Assembly: GCA_039566865.1 (NCBI GenBank) | Contig: CM076944.1 | Span: 15,708,501-15,772,500, forward strand | From: Aurelia coerulea | Lineage: Eukaryota > Cnidaria > Scyphozoa > Semaeostomeae > Ulmaridae | Reading direction: 5' to 3' | Length of the DNA stretch: 64,000 nucleotides | Shown here: positions 45,570 to 55,605 of the stretch, one piece after another | Position numbering within the stretch: position 1 is the stretch's first letter | Layout: every line of letters starts with the position of its first letter | Position numbers and translations under genes: made by a program | Notes under the pieces: generated by a model | Told to the model about the DNA's origin: nothing | What the model saw: the letters and a program-made list of their open reading frames with translations, nothing else | The model's database searches: none

Positions 45570-46262
45570 ATCGAATCTAATTCATCCACATTATGTATCT
45601 CTCTACTTTCTAGTCAACCCGTTGAATTTAAGAAATCGATAAAGTTTCCTGCTAATAAGTTGTTTCCATTGTAATTTGGGTGAAGACCCTATTTATTCAA
45701 ATGTTGCGCTTTAAAGGGTCTGTTTCATCCAGCATGCCTTGCACGTGCCATCTCTTGGTTGGCCTTTGTTGCCGCCATTTTCATGGCCCATGAAAATGGC
45801 GGACAACAAAGGAACATCAACAGACGGCACGTGCAAGGAATGCTGGATGAAACAGACCCTTTAATGTTGTCGTGTGTTGTCACAAAATCTATTCCATGAT
45901 TTTCAAGAGATTCTCTCGCAAGGCGATTGACTTCCTTTCTTTTAACTGCAAGGTTTTGTGAGTCGGCTCTATGGACTATGCTCGATACTGCAACCTTTGC
46001 AGCTCTTTCATTTACAGTCAATGCTAGATCTACGAGTTTGCTTGCAATTCGGTCTGCCTCCTCGTCGCGAAGGTTATTCGTTCCACACATAAGAACAACC
46101 ATACTTGGCATACTTGGTTTCATATTTACTGTAGGCTCGACATAAGAAAACATATCATCTACTCTTGCACCAGGAAAGCTATTGACGTATGATTTATATG
46201 AAGGACATTCGTTGTTTATGTCTTGACTTCGTATCTTTTGACCATGGAGTCACCAATTATTG
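45570..46262 (-). pseudogene. LINE D ORF1: SGNH/GDSL esterase-type protein
   Basis: From about 46262 down the frame starts 'LTIIGDSMVKR', where GDS marks the catalytic-serine block. After a frameshift come 'SFPGARVDDMFSYVEP' and VVLMCGTNNLRDEEADRIAS, where GTNN is block III. Then 'KVAVSSIVHRADSQ', 'RLARESLENHGIDFV', and, beyond the hairpin MITE, GLHPNYNGNNLLAGNFIDFL, the block V His region. The codon before GLH, normally the catalytic Asp, is TAG. ORF1 esterases occur in CR1-type LINEs and are thought to help ribonucleoprotein or membrane association. This copy is dead: frameshift, stop and insertion. Confidence 0.78.
45711..45863. mobile_element. 153-bp hairpin MITE in LINE D ORF1
   Basis: TTAAAGGGTCTGTTTCATCC at the left and its complement at the right. 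The arms meet near 45788, so it is an almost complete palindrome. 'aatgttg' occurs just outside both ends (45700-45706, then again after 45863), a possible 7-bp duplication with three extra bases on the left. It interrupts ORF1 between the GTNN and GLH blocks. Confidence 0.75.
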
Positions 46263-47488
46263 TTAAGGTTGGTTTCCTCTGTGATTGGTTGCCTCTATTA
46301 TCTTGACTTAATACTCTTCCCTCTGCCTCGATACATGATATTGGTTCTTGTGGGTATTTACTTACTTTGAGTATTCACGCACTTTTAGGATGTTTTAGGC
46401 AGAAATATGCAGAGGTTTGCTATGCTGTTTGGTAGTCCTGAGACAGAATTTTTCGGCCCAAGGAAAGACATTTCGTAATACTGGACATGGGAAAAAGTGT
46501 GCTGCGAAGGACACTTACGCCACAAAATGAAAGCATCTCACGCTACATACTGTGGTATGTAGGAACGACATTACATTAATAGTTATTTCGAATAGTTTCT
46601 AATGATACCAACATGCTCGCCAACATGTCCAAGTGTCCTGTAAATAAGAGTCTGTTTCTGAGTCAGCAGATGAAACATGACTATTTAAATACACGCTGCA
46701 ATTATAATACGTCCTGAAGCATCAGTGTTACCGATGGATCGATGTAGGTTACTTGTCCTCGGTAAGCCATTGGGGGAGGGTTGGGTGGGACTTCAAAATG
46801 CTGACTTATTTCATGTGTGTCGTGAAAGAATGAAGAAATTTCTAGCTATTAGATGCACTTTTGTTAATATTTTCCATCTCCCTTGATTGGCTGAAAATGC
46901 TCAACGGGCTTGTCTCTTATTGGCTGATTTTAAATCACGTTTGTATAGACGTTGATCGTATTGGTCGTCTCGCCTTCTATTCTCCTTGGCTCGCTTGGGT
47001 CACCTGACTTTTCTTGGCAATATTCTCCCACGGCCTCTTTCTTTACAATCACTTTTATCAGCATTCCTAATCTCACCTATATGTTTGTCTCCAGGTACCA
47101 TGAGAGATGGTCCTCGAATCCCTTTATTTTCTTCACTATACGAAATTACGCCGCCTTGACTTCAAAGGAAATTGCGCTAATCTTAAGGGATCTTCGCTTT
47201 TACAACCGTGCTAATTGCGATAACAAAAAACGGCCCTTTTGGGCTCATTCATTTATCATCTGTTGATTTGGTCCTTTAATCCCTACTGAGAGTGATCCAT
47301 GTTTTAGGAGTCTATCCTTGGAGATTTTTATCAAGGATTTGTAAACTTCCGAGGAGAGATGTAACCTTTTTAAGAGACTGCAGATCTCGGTAAAATTCCG
47401 TATGGCTGGGGCCTGGGTATGAGTTTTAAGATTTTGCACGGTGGCTTCGGGAGATCATTAACCGCATTTGAGGATATTTCTTCAAATG
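46263..47488. other. No recognised gene (possible upstream part of LINE D)
   Basis: Contains a minus-strand frame at 47245-47439 ('FTEICSLLKRLHLSSEVY') and a plus-strand frame at 46952-47266, both without known motifs. Confidence 0.35.
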
Positions 47489-47782
47489 TTAAATCTCTCG
47501 GGCATTGCCACACACTGTCTTCCTCGATGTTACGTCACTCCTTGGAGGGGCTGCTCGTACCTGCGTTGGTCTCATCTTGACTACTTCACTATAGTCGTAA
47601 ATTTCAGGCATGATGCTTCTTCCTGTGGCAACAAAACGTTCCTCATTTGAATCTATTACACATATGTCTTCTTCTTTTCTTTTTCGATGCTGTCTTGGGA
47701 TTTCTTTCGGTGCTGGATTGATCTCTCTTGGTATTCTATCTCCCCACTTTTGATTTCTCTGTTTGTGGCATTGGTAACTCAT
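47489..47782 (-). CDS. Unrecognised basic ORF, possibly element ORF1 N-terminus
   Basis: A 97-codon frame rich in charged residues (KEIPRQHRKRKEEDICV) followed by MPEIYDYSEVVKMRPTQVR. I do not recognise a domain. 'PREI' and 'PKEIPRQ' recall 'MPRDLLETDE' and 'PRDLTETS' in the minus-strand frame at 48680-48898, so both could descend from one repetitive ORF upstream of LINE D. Confidence 0.25.
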   Translation of the reverse strand: MSYQCHKQRNQKWGDRIPREINPAPKEIPRQHRKRKEEDICVIDSNEERFVATGRSIMPEIYDYSEVVKMRPTQVRAAPPRSDVTSRKTVCGNAREI

Positions 47783-47821
47783 TGGATGTGTTCCAACGAT
47801 AATTACTGGATGTGTCTTCCT

Positions 47822-48241
47822 TTTGTTTTGTTTTGTTTTTTTATTTTCTAATCAATTAAAAGGAGAAGAAAACTCAAAAATAGAACTACTGTGCCGATCA
47901 TGGCGGGAATAGACACTAGGTCATCGGAGTTCCCACCATGAAAGGCATTTACAACTCGGAATTTCAATACACTAGGAAAAAACAACAACACTACAAAGAA
48001 CAAAATAATGTCTGTCTCACATCTGATGTCAAGCAACAATATATGCGAGTATTGGAAATTTGGGAGAACACAAGTGCAAGGTAATGAATAGAGGGCCCCC
48101 ACGCACCGACGGACAGCCGCCGCCCAATGCCATATGCGCCACCCCAATCGGGATAGCACACCAAACCAGAGGGCAGCAGCCACCCATCCACACAGCAGGA
48201 ATCCCATCCACCCACTATCCGGCATCCGCACCCACACAGTA
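47822..48241 (-). mobile_element. Retroposon 3' end with (CAAAA)n tail
   Basis: A GC-richer block (ACCCCAATCGGGATAGC etc. on the plus strand) ends on the minus strand in 'aaaataaaaaaacaaaacaaaacaaaa'. The 141-codon minus-strand frame is hydrophobic and has no known domain. It is probably the 3' UTR of a LINE or a SINE-like copy. No target duplication was found. Confidence 0.45.
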
Positions 48242-48915
48242 AGATAAACAATATAAAATTCTTGAAATATCACCTGACATCAAGTGCGAGACAGAAATTA
48301 TCTACAAAAATGACCACAAAAGTTACAAAAGAGATGTTGGGAAGGGATACTGCTTTGTTTACTTTTGAAGCGCGCCTCAAAAACTACTGAGACCGAATCC
48401 ACTCCCAAAGCACGCCCGCGTTGGTTGATCACCCTCCAGATCAGCGGTAAACCCCAAAGCAAACACGCCACGAGAAGAGAAGAGAACCCAGCCCCACCAG
48501 CTTAAAAAACGCGCTTCAGTCGAGTCTCTTCGTTGCCTTGATATAGTTAATCGTTGCTTCCATTATCATTCTGTTTGCAATTATCCTTTTGTAAGACTTG
48601 ATTTCGATTTCTTATTGATTGCCACTTGGGATGCCTGTGGATCAAAATTTCGGGCATGTTTTCTTGGTATATCCCATCGTCAATTTCTAGACGTTTCCGT
48701 CAAATCCCTTGGTACGACTACCTGTTCTGCTGTCTCGATGTTATTGTAAATAGTTGCGAGACGATTTCCAGAAGTAAACTCGTTGTCTGTCATCTTTCTA
48801 TTGGTCACCCGAGACATCCTTGGCACGACAGTTCGTTGAACTTTCGTTGGTACTCCCAATAATGTGTTTTCGTCTGTCTCCAGCAAATCCCTTGGCATCC
48901 CTGCTGTATTTTGAT
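48242..48915. other. No recognised gene
   Basis: Holds the minus-strand frame at 48680-48898 (MPRDLLETDENTLLGVPTK..., no domain recognised) and otherwise only short frames. Confidence 0.35.
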
Positions 48916-48916
48916 T

Positions 48917-49871
48917 ATTATCATTATTATTATTAACAATTTCTTTATCGCTGGATTATATAAAATATGGCTAAAAGTAATCAGCTAATTAATTCCAACG
49001 TTAGCTAAAATTTTAAAATACAAATATTACATCAGAAAAAGGGGATAAAATATATACAATTCATCAAAAGTATACAGTATAAAGAATAAAAGCGTATAAA
49101 AGCAGATATCCAAATATTATTATCATAAAAAGCCCAAGTTCGGAATAAAAACGCGGAATAATTTACATGGACAATTTTCTCTGTTCCAATTTTTAATTTT
49201 TGTTTTAAACTGACAAAGGGATTCTGAATTTCGTATAGTTGGTGGTAACGTTTGCCACAGCTGCGGACCTTTTAATCGGATGCTTTCTGTCCAGTTGTTG
49301 ACATATCTCACCCTAGGTTGGAAGAATTCGTTATTGTTACGCAAATTGTAATGACTTTCATTTTCGCAGAAAATTTCGTGCATGAATGAAGGGCTCAGGT
49401 TATTTTTTGTTTTGTACATCTCAGTCATAAGTAACTGCAAGTTGTTTATATGAATCGTAACGGCACATTCCTTCTCTAATAGATTCGGTATCCTTATAAG
49501 TAATTCTCAGAGCCCTTTCCTGTATTTTGTTAATTTTTTTGTTGAGCTGCCGGCTGTGGAACATCCAAATTAAAGGACAGTATTGAAACTGATTGGTAAT
49601 AAATGCCCTCATGAGTGTTCTTAGTTTGCTCTGATCCATGTAAGGGGATATGCGAGCAAGTGCATAAAGTTTATTGCTAGCCTTTTGACACAATTTGGAA
49701 AAAATGATTACCGAAGGAAAGTTTGCTATCAATTTGAACTCCGAGAAGCTTCTCTTCGGAGCTATTTACAACATCAGCATTTCCAATCCTAACAGTAACA
49801 GGATGATCACACCTCTGCCCAAGGACCAAAAGATGGCATTTATCTGCATTTATTTTCATAAAGTTTTCGGC
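48917..49871 (-). pseudogene. LINE F, part 3: RT thumb, C-terminus, tail
   Basis: From 49871 down: 'SAENFMKINADKCHLLVLGQ', NADVVNSSEEKLLGVQIDSKL, then in shifted frames KLCQKASNKLYALARISPYM, 'ITNQFQYCPLIWMFHSR' and KINKIQERALRITYKD, and finally LLMTEMYKTKNNLSPSF and GPQLWQTLPPTIRNS with the C.C..C end. The tail is 'ataataataatgataataat' near 48917-48936. Two frameshifts are visible. It joins part 2 (54217-54377) across LINE E: the sequences 'VALEWF' and 'SAENFMK' become contiguous when LINE E is removed. Confidence 0.85.
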
Positions 49872-51382
49872 AGACCACCAGATGACAGAGAATTTCTTCC
49901 CCGGTTTGAAAAGCATATACAGTATCTGAAAACGAAAAAGGAAAATATTTTGATCATGGGAGACATAAACAGTGATTTACTGTCAAAAAAATGCGTATGG
50001 AAAAAAGCTAAAAGAATTAATGAAGAGTAACCGACTCGAGAATGCCACAAAAGAACCAACTAGGATCACAGACTCAACTAAGACACTAATTGATGTAATG
50101 ATCGTGAGCAACAAAGATAAAGTTATTTCGTCAGGAATAATAGATATTGGCCTAGCCGATCATAGAATGACATACTGCATCCTAAGATACCAAAGGAAAA
50201 ACGCAGCTCCTTGTATAAAACGGGTGACAGACTACAAAAAGTTTGATCAGGTGACGTTTAAAGAGATGATAAACAGAGTATTCTTGGCATTCTTTTAACA
50301 TATTTTATGATGTTAATGACAACCTTTGGATTGTAGAGGAACTGTATAAAGAAGTAGTGAGAGAGGCTATAAAAAAAAGGAAGGCAAAGATCCGGGCAAA
50401 GTCTCTCCCCTGGATGAATAGTAAAATAAGGAAGCTGATGAATCAGCGATATGCATTACTCAGGAAGGCAAACAGGACTCAAGATTCAAAGGAAAGGGAT
50501 GAGTACAAGAAGATGAGGAATAGAGTCAGCAAAGAACTGAAGTTGGCTGAGGCAAATTACTGGAAAGAAAAGCTAGCAGAAGTAGACAAGGGCAGCTCTG
50601 ATTTTTGGAAAACAGTCAAAGTCATAACAGGTACCGAAAAGTCAAAGGAAAATCGAATAGGACCAATAAAGAGTGACACAGGTGAAATACTATCAAGTGA
50701 CCAGCAGATAGCAGAAGGTATGAATACGTTTTTTGCCAACACAGGAGAGCAACTTGCTAGCAAATTTGAGGAAACCAGCAAAGACGAAGCACGATACATC
50801 TGCAAAGTAACACCATCAATGTCTGAGATGTATCTCACAACTGAGAAGTTCAAAGAAAAACTAAAGGTGCTGAATCCTAAGAAAGCAGCTGGCCATGATA
50901 ATATCACTACGAGAGAACTGAAGTTGCTCTCTGAGGACATAAGTCCATGCTTGTTTAGTATTTGCAGACAAGGTTACCTTAAGGGAAAATTCCCAACCAA
51001 ATGGCAAGCTGAAAGCAGCCTACAAAGCTGGGGAGAGAATGGAGAGACGGAATTACCGACCACTTACCATGCTATCCATCCCAAGTAAGGTATTTGAAGC
51101 AGTAATATGTGACCAACTCGATGATCAAGTAGATCTCAGCAGACAAAGAAACCAATCGGCATACAGGAAAAACACATCAACAGAATCGATGTTACTGTAT
51201 CTATCAGAAGTTTGGAAGAAAGCTATCAACAGTGGACAAACAGTTGGAGTTGTATTCATCGACTGGAGCAAAGCGTTTGATTCGATCGATCACCAAATTT
51301 GGAAACAAAAATAAAAGGAATTGGAATTACTGGCCAACTATACGAATTAATAGAAAGTTATTTGGAGGAGAGACAGCAGTAT
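49872..51382 (+). pseudogene. LINE E ORF2: endonuclease end, linker and first half of RT
   Basis: The endonuclease end shows 'ILIMGDINSDLL' (GDxN), 'ENATKEPTRIT', TLIDVMIVSN and IGLADHRMTY (the SDH-type box reads ADH). After a stop near 50296, the frame 50357-51088 gives the linker (LPWMNSKIRKLMNQRYALLR and 'YWKEKLAEVDKGSSDFWK') and 'NPKKAAGHDNITTRELK'. A shift near 51040 leads to 'NYRPLTMLSIPSKVFE', 'QSAYRKNTSTESML' and VFIDWSKAFDSIDHQI, the palm-A box with Asp. Another shift near 51295 gives 'GIGITGQLYELIESYLEERQQ'. At 51383 RT homology is lost, so the YADD box is missing. Confidence 0.85.
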
Positions 51383-51694
51383 AGAGCCCCATCGCCCTGT
51401 TCCGATCACTGGCTCCTGTGAGCGCTTTGGTGTACAATCTCGGGATGTTTGTTTACAAGAGGAATGGGTCCTATAATTAAAAAAGCGCGCGAAAAAATAC
51501 TTTGCTGACGCCATGAGCTTCAAGTTGAGACGTGGTTTACTTTTTTCTGGCGTGTGAATCCAGCGATATGGGAAGATGAACGAGGCCTGCCTGTGATGGA
51601 ATCGCAAGTAGTCGCCATATTTCACTTCGTATTTCCTTGCAGCAATTATATTTTCCCTATATTTTTAAAATATTTTCCTCTATTTGTGTTTTCC
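51383..51694. other. Foreign or unalignable segment replacing the RT catalytic box of LINE E
   Basis: Between EERQQ and LGVSIDRQLKW about 150 codons including YADD would be expected. Instead there are 312 bp without RT motifs in any frame and with clearly different composition. It ends in 'cctctatttgtgttttcc', an inverted match to the LINE E sequence at 51735-51752. Confidence 0.5.
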
Positions 51695-53580
51695 TCTTAA
51701 GTTGTTAGGGGTGTCTATAGATAGACAATTGAAATGGAAAACACAAATAGAGAAAGTTCGAAAGAAATATACACTTACCTCACATAAGTATTGCACCACC
51801 TAGCACAAAATGGCACCCAAAAGTGTCTTTGAGCCAAACCAACAAAATTTGCATAACAAAAGCATCAGCATTGAACGTTTTCTCTACCGGATGTTTTGGT
51901 GGGAAAAGAATTGTTAATTCGTTTGCTTTTCATTCATAAATAAAATGAAACGTTATTTTGTTGGTTTCTTTGATAAATTAGCAAAAACCTCCGGACAACA
52001 CTGCACAAGATTTTGGCAGTATAGCTGGAGGAGTAGGCCAAAACAAAATGAGAAACGGATAGATATCTGGGGGCAAAGAAAACAAAATTTAGTGTTTTCA
52101 AATTAGGATTCTACAAACTTTATCCTCATGATGAAATTTTTCCACTTTGAATGTGATAAAAGAAGAAATTTCAAATAAATAACAAGGCCGTCATTCAATG
52201 TAGCTGAACTTGAATTTCTCTAAGAAGGAGTCACGTTAAAAAATACATGCTCCAGTCACTTGTTAAATTTCAAAATTATCTTCAAACTAAATTAAACCGT
52301 AGCGATTTCGTTAAGCACATCAAAATCCATATATTTAAGTGTCAACCACCTGCCTAAAGTCTTCCAGGAAGCAAAATTAATGTTAATGTGATAAAAGTGA
52401 TATCAAGGATATTCTTACCTTGGAAGGGTTTCTTTCCGTTTTCCCTTCGTGTTTATCCTTCTTGCATTCCTCGCGGAAAACTTTTGTCATAGCGATAAAG
52501 TTTGTAGAATCCTAATTTGAAAACGCTAAAATGTTGTTATCTTTGCCCCCAGATATCTATCCGTTTCTCATTTTGTTTTGGCCTACTCCTCCAACTACGC
52601 TCCCAAAATCTTGTACAGTGTTGTCCGGAGGTTTTTGCTAATTTATCAAAGAAACCAACAAAATAACTTTTCATTTTACTTATGAATGGAAAGCAAACGA
52701 ATTAACAATCATTTTCCGGCCAAAACACCCGGTAGAGAAACCCTTAAATGCTGATGCTTTTGTTATGTAAATTTTGTTGGTTGGGCTAAAAGACACTTTT
52801 GGGCGCCATTTTGGGTAAGGTGGTGCAATACTTATGTGAGGTAAGTGTACTATATATAATGCAATGTTAAGAAAAACTAGCTTTTTGCCATCTGAAACAT
52901 TAGAAAAGATATATTACAGCACGATCATACCAAAGATAACTTATGGCTTGCTAATATGGGGAACATTGTCAAAAAACCTTATGCAAAAGATTGAAATTCA
53001 GCATGTAAAAGCAACGAGAATAGTGAAGAAAATAGGCATTAAAGTAAATGATACTGATGTTCTACAAAGTGTAAACTGGAATAGAATCGATTATATTTAT
53101 AAAAGAAAGGTTGCCACAGAAATGCATAAAATAGTCAAAGGAACAGAGGATCACAGACTTAGAAACATGTATGAAACGAAAGTAAGCAAAAGAAGAGGTC
53201 TGCAGTTACAGGTTAGGAGATTGAATACAGAAAGTGAACGGAACACGCTGAAATACAGAGGAAATATTGTTTGGAACAGCTTCACAAAAGACGTAAAGAA
53301 TGCTAGCAGCAAAGAAGTCTTAAAAAAAACTCCTGACCAAGGAACGAAATAGTATTGAGAAAATAACATTTGAGAAAGGAACAGTATCAATTAAAACAAA
53401 GATCTTGAAACCTATTATACTTTTAGGCACAGGGACTTGATTTAAAATTTTAAATAGGATAAAATCATTAGCTTATCATTAACATTACTACTACCTTTTA
53501 ATACTTTAATTTGCAGGTCCACATCAGCCAACTTGAGGCTGACATATTATTAACCTGCATTGTTAAGTAAAGAATGTATG
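51695..53580 (+). pseudogene. LINE E ORF2, second half (thumb, C-terminus) and 3' UTR, split by foldback
   Basis: 51695-51771 reads LLGVSIDRQLKWKTQIEKVR. It continues after the foldback at 52850 with 'NAMLRKTSFLPSETLEKIYY', 'IPKITYGLLIWGT', QKIEIQHVKATRIVKKIGI and a C-terminal 'KYRGNIVWNSFTKDVKN' (the usual GA..WN.L) to the stop at 53350-53352. The 3' UTR follows. The exact frame across the foldback junction is discussed under the foldback. Confidence 0.82.
51772..52847. mobile_element. 1076-bp TA-flanked foldback (Tc1/mariner-type ends)
   Basis: Terminal inverted repeats of about 355 bp start CACTTACCTCACATAAGTATTGC. TA is present at 51770-51771 and 52848-52849. Removing the element plus one TA restores the LINE E frame as KKY-TIYN-AMLRK. 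The central ~360 bp (52127-52489) has no transposase. Confidence 0.9.
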
Positions 53581-53582
53581 TA

Positions 53583-54179
53583 CAAGGTGTCCCAAAAAAT
53601 GTGCCCCGTTTGCTTAAAGATTGCAACAAAAGGGTAAAAGATTCTAACCAAAATTTTATATTGAATTGCTCTTTAGGTGCTCAAATAAAGTTTGCTGCCA
53701 TCCCCGTAAAAATCCGTTGAAAAATGATGGAGCTATGACCTTCAGAAGACCAAATTTGCCTGATGACTGAAACCAGCAGTCGGCCATTTTGTCTTACTAT
53801 TTTGCAGTGATAAGTATCTTCACGTGATGTAAGAAATAATTTCTGAGAGGTCAGAAATAATGGAACTCTCCGAGGATTATCGCAATGTTCACGAAAGCTA
53901 TGAAATTGGAGGCTGCTGTTTCATTTTCAATCCATGAAGCTATTGATCGCTTCAAAATAGTAAGACAAAATAACCGACCGCTGGTTTCAGTGATCGGGCA
54001 AAAAAATTTGGTCTCCTGAAGGTCATAGCTCCATCATTTCTCAACGGATTTTACGGGGATGGCTGCAATCTTTAATTGAAGATCTGAAGAGCAGCATCAT
54101 GCAAAAGTTTTGCGAGAATCTTTTGCCGTTTTGCCGCAGTCTTCAGACAAACAGGGCACAATTCTTTTGGGACACCCTG
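53583..54179. mobile_element. Mariner-type palindromic element, copy 2
   Basis: 597 bp, ends CAAGGTGTCCCAAAA... and ...GGGACACCCTG, TA at 53581-53582 and 54180-54181. It is the same family as 40470-41220 but without the 143-bp nested MITE. It lies in the ATGT-type 3' tail of LINE E. Confidence 0.88.
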
Positions 54180-54216
54180 TATGTTTGTATGTTTATATGT
54201 ATGTATGTATGAAAAC

Positions 54217-54377
54217 CATTCTAAAGCTACACTACAGTCAGTTTCAAGCCTATGAGCTATATTGTCCAGGTTCTTATCGCAGGCATAGATTGTAGTATCA
54301 TCTGCATAATTACACATATTCGAGTTTTGAATGAAGAGTAGAAGATCATTAATGTATATGTTGAATAACAGAGGCCC
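54217..54377 (-). pseudogene. LINE F, part 2: RT catalytic box (YADD)
   Basis: The minus strand reads GPLLFNIYINDLLLFIQNS, then 'NMCNYADDTTIYACDKN' and LDNIAHRLETDCSVALEWF. Both aspartates of YADD are kept. It continues upstream in part 1 across element T1, and downstream in part 3 across LINE E. Confidence 0.88.
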
Positions 54378-54412
54378 TAAAGCTCCGGCCAAACGCTCTC
54401 GACTTTCCACTC

Positions 54413-55578
54413 ACATCTTAGGAGCACTGGACAATTTTTCTACTATTGTGATACCTACCGATACTCCACAGCTTCATGGAAAGTCTCCACCGCACATTCC
54501 TGTTTCTGAAACAATCCCAGATACTCAAATCCCATCAAGACCTTTATCCTTAGCTAATACAATAGCAAAATTGGCAGACACAGTCTCTAAACTAAACGAA
54601 TTATTGCAAAAAGAAAGAGATAAAAACGAAAGGCTCCTTTGTGAGAATTGCACACTAAAAACAAAGAATTTAGAGTTACAACACACTGAAAATAATGCCA
54701 AAGGAAACAATTACACAGGGACCAGGAAGGCTATGGAAATCCGCACAAGCTTAATAAGTGATGCAGAAAGATTCCTTAGAGAAGAAAACAATGCTCTCCA
54801 GTCTGCTATTGAAACATCAAACAATGAACATAGTAAAAATAGAAAAAAACAGATTGCAACAGAAGTCAAAACAAACCAAAAATCAAGACCTGCCGAAAAA
54901 GATGGAAATCAGATGCAAAATGCCACGGGTGGTAACAACAAAAAGAACAGCAACGGCCAGAACAGGTCAGAACAGCATCAAAAACAAGACTTCCGGCGAG
55001 GTAAACAAACCTGTAACAAAACCGGCAACCAAGGCACGAACATAACAGGAAAAAATCAACATCCAAGCGAACCAAACAGCAATAAGAAGAAATTCAAAGT
55101 CCTTATCGTCGGTGATTCTCAACTCCGTCGCGTAGATGAATCGAAGCTTTCAAATAGCCACCGCGATGTGGAGAAAAGATTTCAACCTGGCATGAGGATT
55201 GGGCAGGCAGTCGACAAAGCCGGTAAAAGTAACAGTGACGTTATAATTGTACACGCAGCAACAAACAATGTGGCTTCAAGCACACCGGAAAAGCTTTGCG
55301 AGGAAACAGTAAGAACATTGAAGCAAATACAAGCAAACAACCCCAAAGCTAAAGTGGTGTTTTCGTCGATTTTCAAGAGGAAGGATAACATGGCCCAGAA
55401 CAATAAAGTGAAAAAGGTAAATGAACTTCTCGAAAATGAACTAGCTCTCAACGGCTTAGATATGATTGATAATTCGAACATTATGTTCAGTAATTTATGG
55501 GACGATGGCCTCCACATCAACGATGGAGGTATCAGAAAGTTCTCTGGTAACATTAGTAGCTTTATAAAATATTGTTAG
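54413..55578 (+). CDS. LINE G ORF1: coiled coil plus SGNH (GDSL) esterase domain
   Basis: The open frame enters from the T1 terminal repeat and runs uninterrupted to a TAG at 55576-55578. Layout: about 60 residues without a domain; a coiled-coil stretch (ANTIAKLADTVSKLNELLQK); a long N/K/Q-rich basic linker that likely binds RNA; then an esterase fold: KVLIVGDSQLRRV (catalytic Ser in GDS, nt 55111), 'FQPGMRIGQAVDKAG' (block II Gly), VIIVHAATNNV (block III Asn, nt 55261), VVFSSIFKRKD and DGLHINDGG (Asp/His pair, nt 55501). All catalytic positions are present. CR1 ORF1 proteins of this kind are thought to package element RNA. It is 27 bp upstream of ORF2. The native start is lost by 5' truncation, so the apparent upstream ATG at 54331 belongs to T1/LINE F sequence. 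Confidence 0.85.
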
Positions 55579-55605
55579 GGGTGTCACAGTTCTGATAACG
55601 AGAAA

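Larger units (their letters stand above)
49872..54216 (+). mobile_element. LINE E (5'-truncated), inserted in LINE F
   Basis: It starts within the endonuclease domain (RPPDDREFLPRFEKHIQYL) and ends in an ATGT-rich 3' tail (54180-54216). It split LINE F between the codons for F and S of 'LEWFSAENF'. The host site can be rebuilt with no or 1 bp of duplication. It contains a foldback (51772-52847) in the RT and a mariner-type palindrome (53583-54179) in the 3' UTR. Confidence 0.85.

Noticed and set aside
45927..46145. Plus-strand ORF of 72 codons
   Set aside because: It is the antisense shadow of the LINE D ORF1 esterase frame.
47848..48273. 141-codon hydrophobic membrane protein on the minus strand
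   Set aside because: It overlaps a retroposon 3' region with a CAAAA tail. The hydrophobicity comes from T/G-rich sequence and no family is recognised.
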